From positions 120,778,556-120,842,555 of the forward strand of contig CM042147.1 of the NCBI GenBank assembly GCA_023376005.1: a stretch of 64,000 bases of DNA, written 5' to 3'. This DNA comes from Doryteuthis pealeii (Eukaryota > Mollusca > Cephalopoda > Myopsida > Loliginidae). How positions within the stretch are numbered: the first letter of the stretch is position 1; every line of letters starts with the position of its first letter. Below are positions 27,364 through 41,800 of this stretch, piece by piece. The notes beneath the pieces were generated by a model, which worked only from the letters and a program-made list of their open reading frames with translations, did not search any database and was not told where the DNA came from. The translations under genes and the position numbers were made by a program.

Positions 27364-30300
27364 TTTAAATTTTTTTTTTTTCAGATTGATTTTTTCAATT
27401 TGGAGTATTATTGGCAAATATGATTTCCTCGTTGCTCGGATCCTGCTACCAATGTGCGCAAAGAGGCTCTTGAGTGTGTTCGAACCCTTTTAGAAAATTG
27501 CAATGATTATCAATGGTAAGTACAGACATAAAATATCACCTATAAATAATGAGTATCACTATAATAAGTAATGAGTATCACTTAAAATGACAGCCTATAA
27601 ATAAAAGTACATGAGTTACATATAAGTCATCCTATAATAAGTACATGAGTATCACCAATACAATTAGAAGTACAGAGTACACCTATAAATAAGTACATGG
27701 TATCACCTATAAATAAGTACATAGAACCTATAAATAAAGTACATGCCTATAAATAAGTATAAGTATCACCTATAAAAATAAGTACATGCTATAAAATAAG
27801 TACATAAGTATCACCTATAAATAAGTACATGCCTATAAATAAGTAAATATCACGTATACATGTCCTATAAATAAGTACATAAGTATACCTATAAATAGTA
27901 CATGCTATAAATAAAGTACATGAGTATTCACCTATAAATAAGTTACATGCCTATAAATAAGTACATAAGTATCACCTATAAATAAGTACATGCCTATAAA
28001 TAAGGTACATAAATACACTATAAATAAGTACATGCATAAATAAGTACATAGCTCACCTATAAATAAGTACATTGAGTATCACCTAAAATAAGTACGATGA
28101 GTATTCACCTATAATAATACATGCCTATAAATAGTACATGAGTATCACCTATAAATAAGTACATGAGTATCACCTATAAATAAAGTACATGCCTATAAAA
28201 GTAACAGATGCCTATAAATAAGTACATGAGTATCACCTATAAATAAAGTACAGAGTATCACCTATAAATAAGTACATGACATAATATACCTACGTTAAAT
28301 AATATATAGGCCTTATAAAGTAAAGTCACCATATAGAGTATCACCTATAAATAAGTACATGCTATAAATCAAGTACCAATAAGTTATCACCTATAAAATA
28401 AGTACATGCCTATAAATAAGTACATAACGTATCAGCCTATAATTAAGTACATGCCTATAAATAAGTACCATATAGCTAGTCACCTATAGAATCAAGTCAC
28501 ATGCCGTATAAACTAAGTACATGAGTATCACCTATAAATAAGTACATGCCTATAAATAAGTGTGTATTCACCTATAATAAGTACCATGCCTATAAATAAG
28601 TACGGAATGAAGTATCACCTATAAATAAGTAATGCCTATAAATAAGTACATGAGTATCACCTAATAAGAATAAGTACATGAGTATCACCTATAAATAAGT
28701 ACATGCCTATAAATAAGTACATGCTATAAAATAAGTATATGAGTAACCTAAAATAAGTACATGTAGTATCACCTATAAATAAGTACATAAGTATTACCTA
28801 TAACATAAGTACATGCCAATAAATAAGTACATAAGTACATGCCTATAAATAAGTACGTAAGTATCACCTATAAATAAGTACATGCCAATCAAGTACGTAG
28901 TATCACCTATAAATAAGTAAATGCCAATAAGTACGTAAGTATCACCTATAAAATAAGTCAGCCAATAAGTACATAAGTATCACCTATAAATAAGTACATG
29001 TCATAAATGATGAGTATCCTATAAATAAGTACATGTCTATAAGTACCATAAGTTTCACCTATAAAAAAGTACATAAAGTATCACCTATACAAATAAGTAC
29101 ATGCCTATAAACAAGTACATAAGATCACCTATAACACAAGTACTGCCTACTAAACCAAAGAGACAGATTTATTATTTCTAGTGGAACAACTTATACCACT
29201 CAAAACAGATATTATTAGGTTATTATTATATTAAATTCTACAGTATTGAAATTCCAGTAAATAAAATAAAAAGCAACACCTGTAACCCCCCCCAAAAAAA
29301 AAATGAATATATACAAGGGGTGTATTTTGTTTTTGACTGCTACAAATTTCATATTTTGTTTACAGTTTCAATGCAATAGAGTTTGTAATAAAAGTACGTA
29401 ATATCTGATTTGATTATATCATATTCACTATAAATTATATATTTCTATTCTGGTTTAGAAGGAAAATTGACAGGGTTGTACTATTTTGTGGTGATATTGA
29501 AATACTTGTTTCTATCCATTTTGATTGTAATTTTCTACTAGAAATAATAAAATCCTTATACTTTTCGCTTAGAAGAAAATTAACTCTTTATTAAAAATAA
29601 TTAGTAGGGGTTACTTATCTATAGGCAATACTGAGTGTAGTTATAGCTCAGTGTTTTAAATAGTTGTATTCTTTTTCTCAGAATTTTTGAGATGAGGCTT
29701 GATAATTAGTATCATTTGGATTATTCGGACTATTGTCCTCATCTTCAATGCAGCAGATGTGCCCTCCAACCTTCTTCAGGTATTTCTTGTCTGACTCGGG
29801 AACCTGGTCAGGGGCAGCTGTAACATAGAATAATGATTAACACACCTTAACACCTCTACCCCAGCTATGGTTAGCGGAATGGGAACAGGATACCCCCATG
29901 GACTGAATAAAGTGTTAGGTTCAAAGTTCCGTGATGGCTCCCGATTACGACAAGGTTCCCCAGTCTGACAAAAAATACCTGAAGAAGGCTGGAGGGCACA
30001 TTGGCTGAAATGTTGTACAAATAATATTGAAGATGAGGACAATAGTCCGAATAATCCAAATAATACTAGTTGTATTCTTATTTTTACTTTATCTTCTATC
30101 TTATCTTGATTAAATCTTCTTTTTTTTTATCTGGGCTGAGCTCTCTGATCGTTTACTTTGTTTTTACTAACACAAAAGTGTACCCTCTGGGCACAAGTAA
30201 TAATTAAGTTTTAATATAATTGAATATTATACTGAATTAGAAAGACTAATTAAATTAAATAAGAACACAAAAAAGATTACTTATTTTTACTATATTCTAA

Positions 30301-32098
30301 TTGATTTCAATATAAAATCATACATAGGATTGCTTTTAATGCATTTGAAAATAAAAAAATAATATTAGAAATCAATAGCACCAAGTAGTTATTTATTAAA
30401 AACTGTTTTAATAAAACTGGTATGTAAATTATTCACACCATATTCTATGTAAACAGTTATTTCTTAATAATATATAATACACATTGCAGAATTTAAAACA
30501 TATTAATGATATAGGCTGTTTTGAGGCCAATCTATCTCGGACTTTTATAGAGACATTATTAATAAATAAGATGCAAATTAAAATTAAATAATGATTATTT
30601 ATTAACTATTGATAATATAACATAATTAACTAAGACAAGTGTAACGTTGGTGGTGATGTAATTTCAGTTACAGACAGACACACACACAATCTCCATTATA
30701 ATAAGATTTTTCTTTAATTACTTTTAATATTATACTTTTTATTAAAATGATATTAAAATATAATATTGATAGTAATAAAATATATTATGTTAAAAGATTA
30801 GGTAATCTGAACATTAGCTACATAAATGATAGTAACCTCCCCTTGTTTGTTTCACTTTGAAGAAGCCCTATGTTTTGTTCGGCCATTTTCATTTCACTGT
30901 AAATCTACACTGAAAATACGAGTTTGTTTGAATCCATACAACTGCATGTTTTAACATGAAAATATCATAAAACGTGTTCTTAATTGTGCTTGTGCATTAC
31001 TTGAAATGAACTTAATTGTTATTAAGAACACATTTTATGATATTTTCGTTTTAAAACATGCAGTTGTATTGATTTGAACAAATTCATATTTTCAGTGTAG
31101 ATATACGGTGAAATATACTTCCTCAAAGTGAAACAAACAAGGGGAGGTTACTCTCGTTTATATAGCTAATATTCAGATTTTCCAAAGATTATCACTATTT
31201 ATATTTCTTTCTTTCTTTCTTTTTTTTGTTGTTGCAGGTGAAGATATAAACAAAGATGCCATGTTAAATGCATTCCCTACACTTCTTGAAAGGATTGAAA
31301 AATCCGATACCAGTGTCTTGTTTGTTGTTGCTGTTGATCTCTCAAAAGTAAATTAATCCAACTTATTTGTGTCTCTTTATAAAACATTTGGTGCCGTTAT
31401 AGTATGTGGCCTACCTTTTTGATTCTGTTATTGTATGTGGCCTACTTTTTTGATTCTGTTATTGTATGTGGCCTACCTTTTTGATTCTGTTATTGTATGT
31501 GGCCTACCTTTTTGATTCTGTTATAGTATGTGGCCTACCTTTTTGATTTTGTTATAGTATGTGGCCTACCTTCTTTATTCTGTTATAGTATTATAGTATG
31601 TGGCCTACCTTCTTTATTCTGTATAGTATGTGGCCTACCCTTTTTATTCTGTTATAGTATGTGGGCCTACCTTTTTGATTCTGTTATAGTATGTGGCCTA
31701 CCCAATTTGAATGTGTCCTACCTCAGTAAGAGTATATTTATAGATATAAATAGTAGGCAATTTATTGAAACTAATTATTTTTCATATATATTTAATTTCC
31801 AGAAATGCAATTCAGTCATAAGCTGTATATAGTAATTAAGAATAATTAAAAAATAATTCATCCATAATTTACATGAATCAGAGATCTATTTAATTCTAAA
31901 ATATTCTAAAATTCTGAAATAGGATTAGGGGTTAGCAGTTATTATTATAACCTTATAATATGCTTTTTATGGTAGGAAACATACTATAAAAGAGACATGA
32001 TTTCATAGGCCACATTCTATAATGATACCAAACATTTTCTAGCAAATATTGTGTTTAACAGAAACAGTGGATCTTATAGTTAGGTACTGGAAAATACA

Positions 32099-32142
<44 letters not shown>

Positions 32143-32443
32143 CACTGAACTGATGCACTTGCCACTTTTAATACATTTCTCTGCCTGGATTATAGTGGCT
32201 TGTCAAACACTTAGAAAACGTTTTTAAACTTTGTAAAAACAATTTCTTTCACAATAAATTTTATCCTGACGATGACCTAAGGTCGAAACTAGTTGAGAAA
32301 AAAAATAACAAAAAAGAAATATTCCTGTTTGTCTTATCACTTTTTGTTCATCTTATATATGTACATATGTGCGTGTGTGTGTGTGAACAAAAAATGGAAG
32401 TGAATCTGACAGTATGTGATATATTACATTATTATTATTATAT

Positions 32444-32481
<38 letters not shown>

Positions 32482-32489
32482 TATGTATA

Positions 32490-32526
<37 letters not shown>

Positions 32527-32752
32527 TTCTATATAGGTTAAAAGAGAGGAAATGAATCCGCCAGTATGAGAATGAACAAGATGGAATGAAAACACCACAC
32601 AATGCTGTTAAAGAGAAAACAATTTATAACATAATCATAGCTAATATTAGATTTTTGTAAAATCGAAATATTGATCAATATCAGCTATGATTATGTTATA
32701 AATTGTTTTCTCTTTAACAGCATTGTGTGGTGTTTCATTTCATCTTGTTTAT

Positions 32753-32807
<55 letters not shown>

Positions 32808-32839
32808 CCAGCGAGAACTGGTAATATTTAATGTGTATA

Positions 32840-32899
<60 letters not shown>

Positions 32900-35800
32900 G
32901 TCAAAGTGATCAGAACAATGTCTATTATAAGTGGAAGTGGATAAATCAAGGTCTATTATTGTTGTTGTTGTTATATATATATATATATATATGCCAGATA
33001 TCTCTCAATATATTAAGTTACAGAGATTTATATTAATTATACAAATAAATAATTAATTACCAAAATAGTAAAGCTCTGCTTTTTGAGTTGAATATTTAAA
33101 ATTATTTAAAAATAAATTGACTACATACATACGTACATCCCTTTATATATATATAATATATATATATATATTATATATATATATATATATAGACAGATAA
33201 TCCATGAACTTGTTCTAAATATAAAAAATGCACATCTAATTGCATTGTCTTGTGTTCTTTCCAGGTTGTTGCTAAAAAACTACCCAGAAATCAATTAATG
33301 CCATTCCTAGAAGTCCTAGAAGAGGGTTTGGTAGATCCTCTCTCTCACAGTTCCTCTGGTTCTTGTGTGATGCTAAACAATTTGATGAAGCAGCGAGGAA
33401 CAGAGTTGCGGGAAGAAGTAAGTAAAATGGATGACTAAGATTATCCTTTCATTATTACATTTAAAAAAAAACAAAACAATTTGCAGAGTGGTCTATTGTC
33501 GTTAAGTTCGATTTAACTGCTTTAGTCTTGATTCTTTTTTTTAAATCCCAAAAATGGGTTAAATCGAACTTAACGGACCTAAATTCCATCATCGTATGTC
33601 ACCCCACTGAAAGAAAAAAAATACCAAAAATCAGGGAATTAACTGAATTTAATGAAATTTTCAGCGTTGATATCTTAATGAATAAAAGATATAATGCACC
33701 AGTTATTTTATTTAAAACTTTCACATTTTCTTAGGTCAGTTAACTTTGAACACAGATTCTCAAAAATATGTGGTTCAAAGTTAACTGACCTGAAAAAATG
33801 TAAAAGTTTTTAAATAAAATAATGGGTGCATTCTATCTTTTATTCATTAATATATCAACACTGAAAATTTCATTAAATTTGGTTAATTCCCTGATTTTTT
33901 GTATTTTTTTTTCTTTCGGCGGGGTGACCTATGATAGTAGAATTTAGGTCCGTTAAGTTCGATTTAACCCTAGTTGTTTATTAAGCTTAGTTTTACACAA
34001 GGTTAGAAATATGGGTTAACCATTGGTTAGTGTAAGTAAAGTTGGTAGTGTGGTGTAAAACAAATTAAATGATGTCCACAATTTTATTTATTGTCCAAGA
34101 CTTTAAGCTTCATGTGTAGCGTGTATTCATTGATATGTGATCACTTACTATAGTAGTAGTAAAACTGATGGAGTGGCCTGTTGTCAATATCTTCTGGATA
34201 GCAAGTGAGTCTATCCTCTTTTCACTTGTGTTAGACCAGAAAAAATTGTTTTTGCATCTGAGATGGAGTGCCACACCAACCATCACCTCCCCACTTTACC
34301 GCACAGATCCAAGTTGTGCTATTCATGCCCCGAGTTGGCGAGGGACAGTATCAAACCTGGAACCTTAAGCTTGTGACTCCTAAAAGGATAGTAAAATCAA
34401 CATCAGCAACAGAGCATGATGAACAAGCAAGGAAACAAAATGGCTGCATGATATGCACACTTAATCCATATCAATCCTCCTGTAGCATGGTCGAGAAAAA
34501 GAGCAAAAAGAAATCTAATTTTGAAGAAGTGCCAGTATCAAACCTTGAACCTTGGGGTTGAGTGTATTCCTTCTTATTGCTGCTTTTTATATGAAGTCAC
34601 TCAGGAATTGGCCTGCGCAGATGCAGATAATTTATCTTTTCTTTCTCTTTTTTTTTTTTTTTTGGACATTACGCCATTGTCTTTTGTGGATGGAAAGGTG
34701 CCAACTAACCAATCATCATCATCATCATGTCGTGCAGGCAGCACGGATATCCATGACAATCTCTCGCCAGCCTTCTCTATCATTCATTGCACCTGGGAGT
34801 TCTTCCTCGCTGCAGCCAGCATCTTTACATAGCTGGTCAATGTAGGTCCTTGCTGGGCGTCCCACACTAGCATGTCCATGTGTTGGCTTCCACAGGAGAA
34901 CATCGCTTATGAGTTCGTCCTTGCTTCTCCAGCAGTGTCCTGCATGTCTAGTCCATCTCCCTCGGATGATCTGTAAGATAGGGGGCAGGTGACCATACAG
35001 CTTCTCCCTAGTGGGGTGCTGTTTCCACGACTTGTTCAGTACTGCACGCAACATTCTTGTGCTGGTCCCATCTAGCTTACTCTCAAGGTGCCTCGTCAGG
35101 GTCCAGGTGGTGCAGCCATACAGCAGTACTGATATGACTACAGCTTGGAAGAAATGACGCTTCAGCTTGTCAGTAAGATCAGATTTCCATATGACTGACA
35201 AAAAAACTAACCAATATGAAGATATAATTCAATGCAAAAAATGTTCTTCTTGTATTTGCAGGTTAGCAAGATTATTGAATCTTTACACGTAAGATTGGAA
35301 GAGATTCAACATGTACAAACAAGGACTGGAACCCTTCGTGCTCTTCGGACAATAATTTCACAGCACCTGCCCATAGCACTCAAGTCCCTTTTGTCCTACC
35401 CTGTTCCATATGATGTGTAAGTTGACTTCGTTTTTTTATTTCTATCCCTATTTCAGGCATAAAAATCCATCCAAATGTTTTTTCTTAATCTTTTTAATGT
35501 ATTTTTAAAAATCTTTATGATAACATTTATCAATAATGTTGTTATATACCCTACCTATGAACATTAATGGGGATGTTCCAATCCTCATAAATAAATAAAT
35601 AAATATTATTTTTCTATAACCGTCTCTGTCCCAAAATAGTTGGTACATCAAACGCATGAAATTCATATGTAAATGTAAGCATTGTAATGGGACATAAGTA
35701 ATATATACATTTGATATATATTATTTTGTTTGCGCCATTGTGGTGTAATAGTAAACTATCAATTTGTTATATACCCTACCTATGAACATTAATGAGGATG

Positions 35801-38800
35801 TCCCAATCCTCATAAATAAATATTATTTTTCTATAACTGTCTCTGTCCCAAAATAGTTGATACATCAAACACATGAAATTCATATGTAAATGAAATGATT
35901 GTAATGGGACATAAGTAATATATAAATTTGATATATATCATTTTGTTTGCCCCATTGTGGTGTAATATTAAACTATCCATTTGTTATATACCCTACCTAT
36001 GAACATTAATGGGGATGTCCCAATTCTCATAAATAAATAAATAAATAAATATTATTTTTCTATAACTGTCTCTGTCCCAAAATAGTTGGTACATCTAATG
36101 CATGAAATTCATATGTAAATATAATGAGTGTAATGGGACATGGCATTACTTTACTTGACTGTTTATTTGTGTAGTGTCCAAAATTTATTCTAATTTCAAA
36201 TTATAAGTATATAAAAAAAGGTAATATACACGTTTTTTGGTAATTATGAACTTTTGTTTAGTAAATTAGGGTGTCCCAGAAAAAAACAGAAACCACAAAT
36301 TTTGTAATAAAACTGTTAATTTTCCCATTAAACAAATAAATTCGGGGTTAGGGTTAGTTTAATGGGAAAATAAATAAATAATTTGTAAAACAGAACCCAA
36401 ATTATTTATTTTCCCATTAAACTAACCCTAAACCCTAACCCTTAACCCTAATTTATTTGTTTAATGGGAAAATTAACAGTTTTATTACAAAATTTGTGGG
36501 TTCTGTTTTTTCTGGGACACCCTAATTTACTAAACAAAAGTTCATAATTACCCATTTTTTTATATGTTGCTATGTTTTCACACCTTTTGATGACAATTTC
36601 CCCCCCTTTTAGGAATTTGTCTGCCATTTGGCGGTGCCTTGCTGAAGATCCCCAGCTTGTCAGTATGATGATTGACCAAATGCTGGAGAACATTCTGGCA
36701 CAAAGACCATATGAAGAACGGACAGATAACAGGGACACTGTGCGCTATGCGATGATTGGACCTTTGTCTGTAAGTTGCTACATTTATTCTTTCTTTGCTT
36801 TTTTTTTTTCATCCTTTATTTCTATTTTGTGTCTATTTCTCTCTTTTACTTCTCTGCCCTTTTATTTACTCACTTATTATGGAGGTTACTTAGTGGTGCC
36901 CTCCTATCTCCTATCAAAGTAATATTCAACAGATTGTATGCATCTTGAGTATGTATTTACCAACCCCTCCGACTGGGAAGCTAGTGTCACGGAATAGCGG
37001 TAGCGTAGGGTCGGGGGGGGGGGGAATAAGACACATCTATATCTTTGCACTGGATGACTCTAGGGTTATGAAACCAATGTCAAACGTCATCATGGACCAA
37101 AGGCCGACTGATTGGGTGCCGACCCTCTCCGACTGGAAAGCCAGTGTCACGGAATAGCGGTAGTGTAGGGTCGGTGGGGAAATGAGACACATCTATATCT
37201 TTGCACTGGATGACTCTAGGGTTATGAAACCAATGTCAAACGTCATCATGGACCAAAGGCCGACTGATTGGGTGCCGACCCTCTCCGACTGGAAAGCCAG
37301 TGTCACGGAATAGCGGTAGCGTAGGGTCGGGGGGAAAATGAGACACATCTATATCTTTGCACTGGATGACTCTAGGGTTATGAAACCAATGTCAAACGTC
37401 ATCATGGACCAAAGGCCGACTGATTGGGTGCCGACCCTCTCTGACTGGAAAGCCAGTGTCAAGTGCAAAGATATAGAGGTGTCTCATCCCCCCACCCCCG
37501 ACCCTACGCTACCGCTATTCCGTGACACTGGCTTCCCAGTCGGAGAGGGTCGGCACCTAATTAAAACACAGTTCAAATCTAATTAATACAGTTGTGGAAA
37601 TAAGTATAAGACAAAGTAGTTAATTGTTAATAATTTTCTTATTACTGCACAAATTCCTCTGCTCCAATGGTATGAGTGTACATGTTACATAATTATTAGA
37701 TACCTAATATTTATGGCAATAGTGTAGAAATCAAAATGGCCGTTATAAGCTACAGCCCACGGCCTTGAAGGATGAGTGACAAGGCTTGACCTCAGTCCTA
37801 ACCTTCCGGTGGATACCATGAGAACCGGTAGAGAGGACCCTCTCTTTCGGTTTAGATAGTAAGTCTCAGCCAGTTAGAAGGTAGGAGCTGAGCTCGTAGG
37901 ATGTAAGTCTCACCTGCGCAGATGTTTGGGTTGGGGATTGAAAATAAAGTAACGTCAAAGTAAATCAAAGTCTTGTGTTTATTACCTAAAAACTAACAAT
38001 GACACAGGGCTTCTGATAACGAGAAATCCCAACAGAAACCAGACCCGAAGTCCCCAAGAAAGTCCAGACCTTAGAAGAGACCAGACCAAGATAGATGAAG
38101 AAATAGCAAAGCTGGCCAGAAGAAAATACGACCAGAAGTAAGAAAAGGGTATACAACATACATATTCGATTTTATAACAACTTTCCACCCCCCACCCCCC
38201 AAAAAAAGTTATTAACAAAACTCCATTTTTGAGGGTGGAAATAATTATAAGACATGTCTTTATGTTTCGATATACGAGATTTGGCGATTCATGGAGAAGT
38301 TCTTCTTGGAGTGATGGGTAAATTCTGAGATTTTTGCAGATCTCTTGAGCTTGATTGTCCTTTGGAGGCTTCTTGAAAAAGTCGATGTCTGGCTACATTT
38401 GTAATTTTAGGTGGACGACTTGGACATTTTTTGGTGCCATACAATTCAGGGTCCTGTATATACTACTTAAAAGAAATAAACATCTTTACTAATGTTTTAA
38501 TCACCCTATCAATGGTGATCTGATAGTAAGGCTCCAGTAAATTGTCATTGTTTTCAGTAGATGGATATTGCTACCTAGGTATGTGTATTGATCTACTCAT
38601 TTCAGAGGCTTGCCATTTAATGAGGAGATTACACCATCTTGATTAAAGTCCTAATCTAATTAATATATACTACTTAAGAAATGAATATCTTTACTAATAT
38701 TTTAATCATCCAGTCAGTGGGGCTTCAGATATGCTGTCTGTAACCCCTGCTAAGAATGATCCTCGCCTCAAAGGAGATATTGATATAAATGAGATATTGC

Positions 38801-41800
38801 TGCCAAGGTATCTGAACTGGTTTAGTAATTTTAGAGGCTTGTGGAGATGGCGCCATCTTTATTAAAACACAGGAACTCTGTTTTATCTGAGTTCATGCCT
38901 TTTGAGATCCTTTGCTGTTTCTATTTCTTTGTGACTGTCCGCCCTGTCGGCTGGGGCGTTAGAATGCACCGACTGCACCTCTGCAGAGGGGTAAGACTCC
39001 CCCAATGGGGCCACCTGTTGGCCGTAGGTGGCTACCCATGATGCTTAAGGATAGAATCCAGGTGGTTGAGTAGTCCATGACTTTCAATACTCCAATTTGG
39101 CCTTTTCTTGGGCTAGCTGGGTGGTTGGGGAGGCCCCCTCTGATCAATCAGCTGGTCACATCAAGCCCTAGCATGTATATGATTGCCCCAACCCTATTGC
39201 CCTTATGGCAAACCCCAACCTTTTTTATCATATGGGTGCTAGAAGGCAGTGGTTGAGGGTCTACATGTGCTAAGAATGACATTAAACTCTATTTGATGGT
39301 GAGGTTCCAGTTTTGGAGGTTTGGGAAATGTGGAACACCCCTTCGTCACCATTGCTCCCTGGTCCACTCTGCCCAGAGTGGTAGTACCTGTTAGGGTCCC
39401 ATCTATGGGTTAAATAGAAAAATGTATTTATTAAAAAAAATTGAGTATCCATTAAAAATGACTTTATTTCAAAACTTTGTCAGCATTAAATGACCCACTG
39501 AGGTTGATATGCCATAAAACAAGACAAACCAAACCAAAACTTTGTGACTTTAATTCCAGATTATGTGTGCCTTTGATGAAATGTTCACTGTGGGCCAAAC
39601 AGAAGGCGTTGTAACTGACCAATTCCACAGACTCTTCACCACAATGATGCTTATTGTAGCATCTTTAGCAGGGACCAGATCACCTAGAAATGTAAGTAAT
39701 TCTTTTTTTTTTCATTTTCTTTTTAAATTGCTAAGGAAAAAATTCTAAAACCCAAGTAACAGCGGTTTAGCTCAGTCCGCCTAGGAACCACAAGGTTCCT
39801 GGTTCAAAATCGGCCTTCGCCAACTCAGCGTATGAGTAGCACAGGGATCTGTGCGGTAAAGTAAGGAGCTGATGGTAGGTGTGGCACTCCACATCAGATG
39901 CAAACAAACAATCTCCTAGCGCTAGTGAAAAGTGTTGTTTTTATTCAAGGCAAGAGCAAGAAGGTAGCACCTATCAGCTGGCAATCTATAAAATCCATTA
40001 GCATCTGAAACTTTAGCTCCATCTCCAAACTTAAATATTGTTTCAGTAGAAAAATATTTAAGTTTTTATTAATTACACTCTGCTACCAATTGTCGAAAGG
40101 CAGTTGAATGGCAGTCACTCTAATGGTGGACGATCAACGTATATGTAGTCTGTTGCCAACTAACTTTCTTCCTCTTTTGCAAAAGAGTTCCTTCAACTGA
40201 AACAGTCCAAGGGAGATAACTCATAATCTACAAAAAGGGGATAGACCCTCTCACTGTATGACTGATTCTAACTTTAGGCCACCTCGATGATTTTACTTAC
40301 TACAATAATTATTTGGATATGATAGGCACAATTTTTCAAAAGTTAGGGGTGCGTATTATACACAATCTCCGAAAACCTACTGTACGGCGAATTGGCAGAC
40401 AGCACCCGACCAACAGGGAGACCACGCCTGCACTTTAAAGATGCCTGCAAAAGGAAAATAAAGACATGCCACATTGGCACCAACACATGGAAGGCTTGTG
40501 CAGACGACCGTGCGACCTGGCGACTCCTTGTCAAACAGAAAAGGAGTGAAAAAGAGCAACTCCAGCAGGCATCACTGTTTGCTTGCAGTCACTGCACCAG
40601 AGATTGCCATTTAAGAATTGGACTGTTCAGCCACTCACGCAGCTGTAGATAAAAAAAGTGGACACTACGCCATCGTCTTTAGTAGACGCAAGGATGCCAA
40701 TCAATGACTTTAAGTTTCACATGTTGTGTGTATTGATCTGTGGATCTGATCCCTTACTGTAATAGTACTTCTACTAAAGTTAGTGCAGTGGCCTATTGTT
40801 GGTATCAGCCGGATACCGAGGGAGTCTATCCCCTTTTCACTAGCGCTAGACCAGGGACATTTTTTTTGTATGTGATGGAGTACCACACCTACCATCAGTT
40901 CTTCACTTTACCACACTGGTCCTAGCTGTGCTACTCATACTCTGAGTTGGCACGGACCGGTATTGAACCCGGAACCTTGTGGTTTCTCAGCGGATGCGCT
41001 ATCCACTGGGCTAATACAGAAATATCATCTGTACACTTAATATTGAGGTGTTGAAATTTTATTTTCAATCAGTGTATATATTTGAATTGGCAAAAATATA
41101 AGCCATATTTTGCAGTATATGTCCTTTTTTTCCCACCCAAATCAGTCTGTATCATATAAGTCTCTCTATGAATCACAGTTGTTTAAGAAATCTGAGTCCT
41201 TTGTTTATCAAACCTACAACGTGGATCTCCATGACTCTTCCTCACCCCCTGCCCCTATCAGCCATCGCTCATGGCAGGTCCTCTGCACAGCATCCAGTAT
41301 CCATGTAGAGCTGATCGATGTAGTTTTGTTGCTGGCCAACCTATACTGGTGTGTCCATGTGTAGGTGCCCATAGGATAATGTCACTTATGAATCACTGTA
41401 CTTTAAGCAATCTGAGTCCTTCCTTTATCAAAATGACTTGATTCAGCATTAAATGACCCAAAAAGGGTTGATATGCCGTAAAACCAAAACTGTGTAATTT
41501 GTTTTTAAGAAAATATTGAAATGTATTTGCAGTTAGCTTGAAATGGGGGGGGGGGTAGAAAAAAGAAAAACACTGGGATGCATGGATATAATTTTACTGT
41601 GTCCTTTTAGATTTGTTAGGGACACAGGATGCATGCCTGTCAGCATCTATGGGCACAGATACACTATTGGCAATAAATTACAACTCATATGCAAAGATAT
41701 ATAATAATCAAACAGCCACTCATTATTTTAGACACCCCTACCCCCAACAGGTGGCCCCATTGGGGTAAGATTCCCCCAATGGGGCCACCTGTTGGCCATG

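Noticed and set aside
27520..29150. CRISPR-like regular repeats
   Set aside because: Units are contiguous without unique spacers and lie in an animal intron; ordinary minisatellite.
32671..33036. Ile/Tyr-rich open frame
   Set aside because: Translation of (TA)n tracts.
36572..36922. 116-codon frame read as a stand-alone protein
   Set aside because: The coding part is exon 17 (36613-36769); the extension past the donor is intron.
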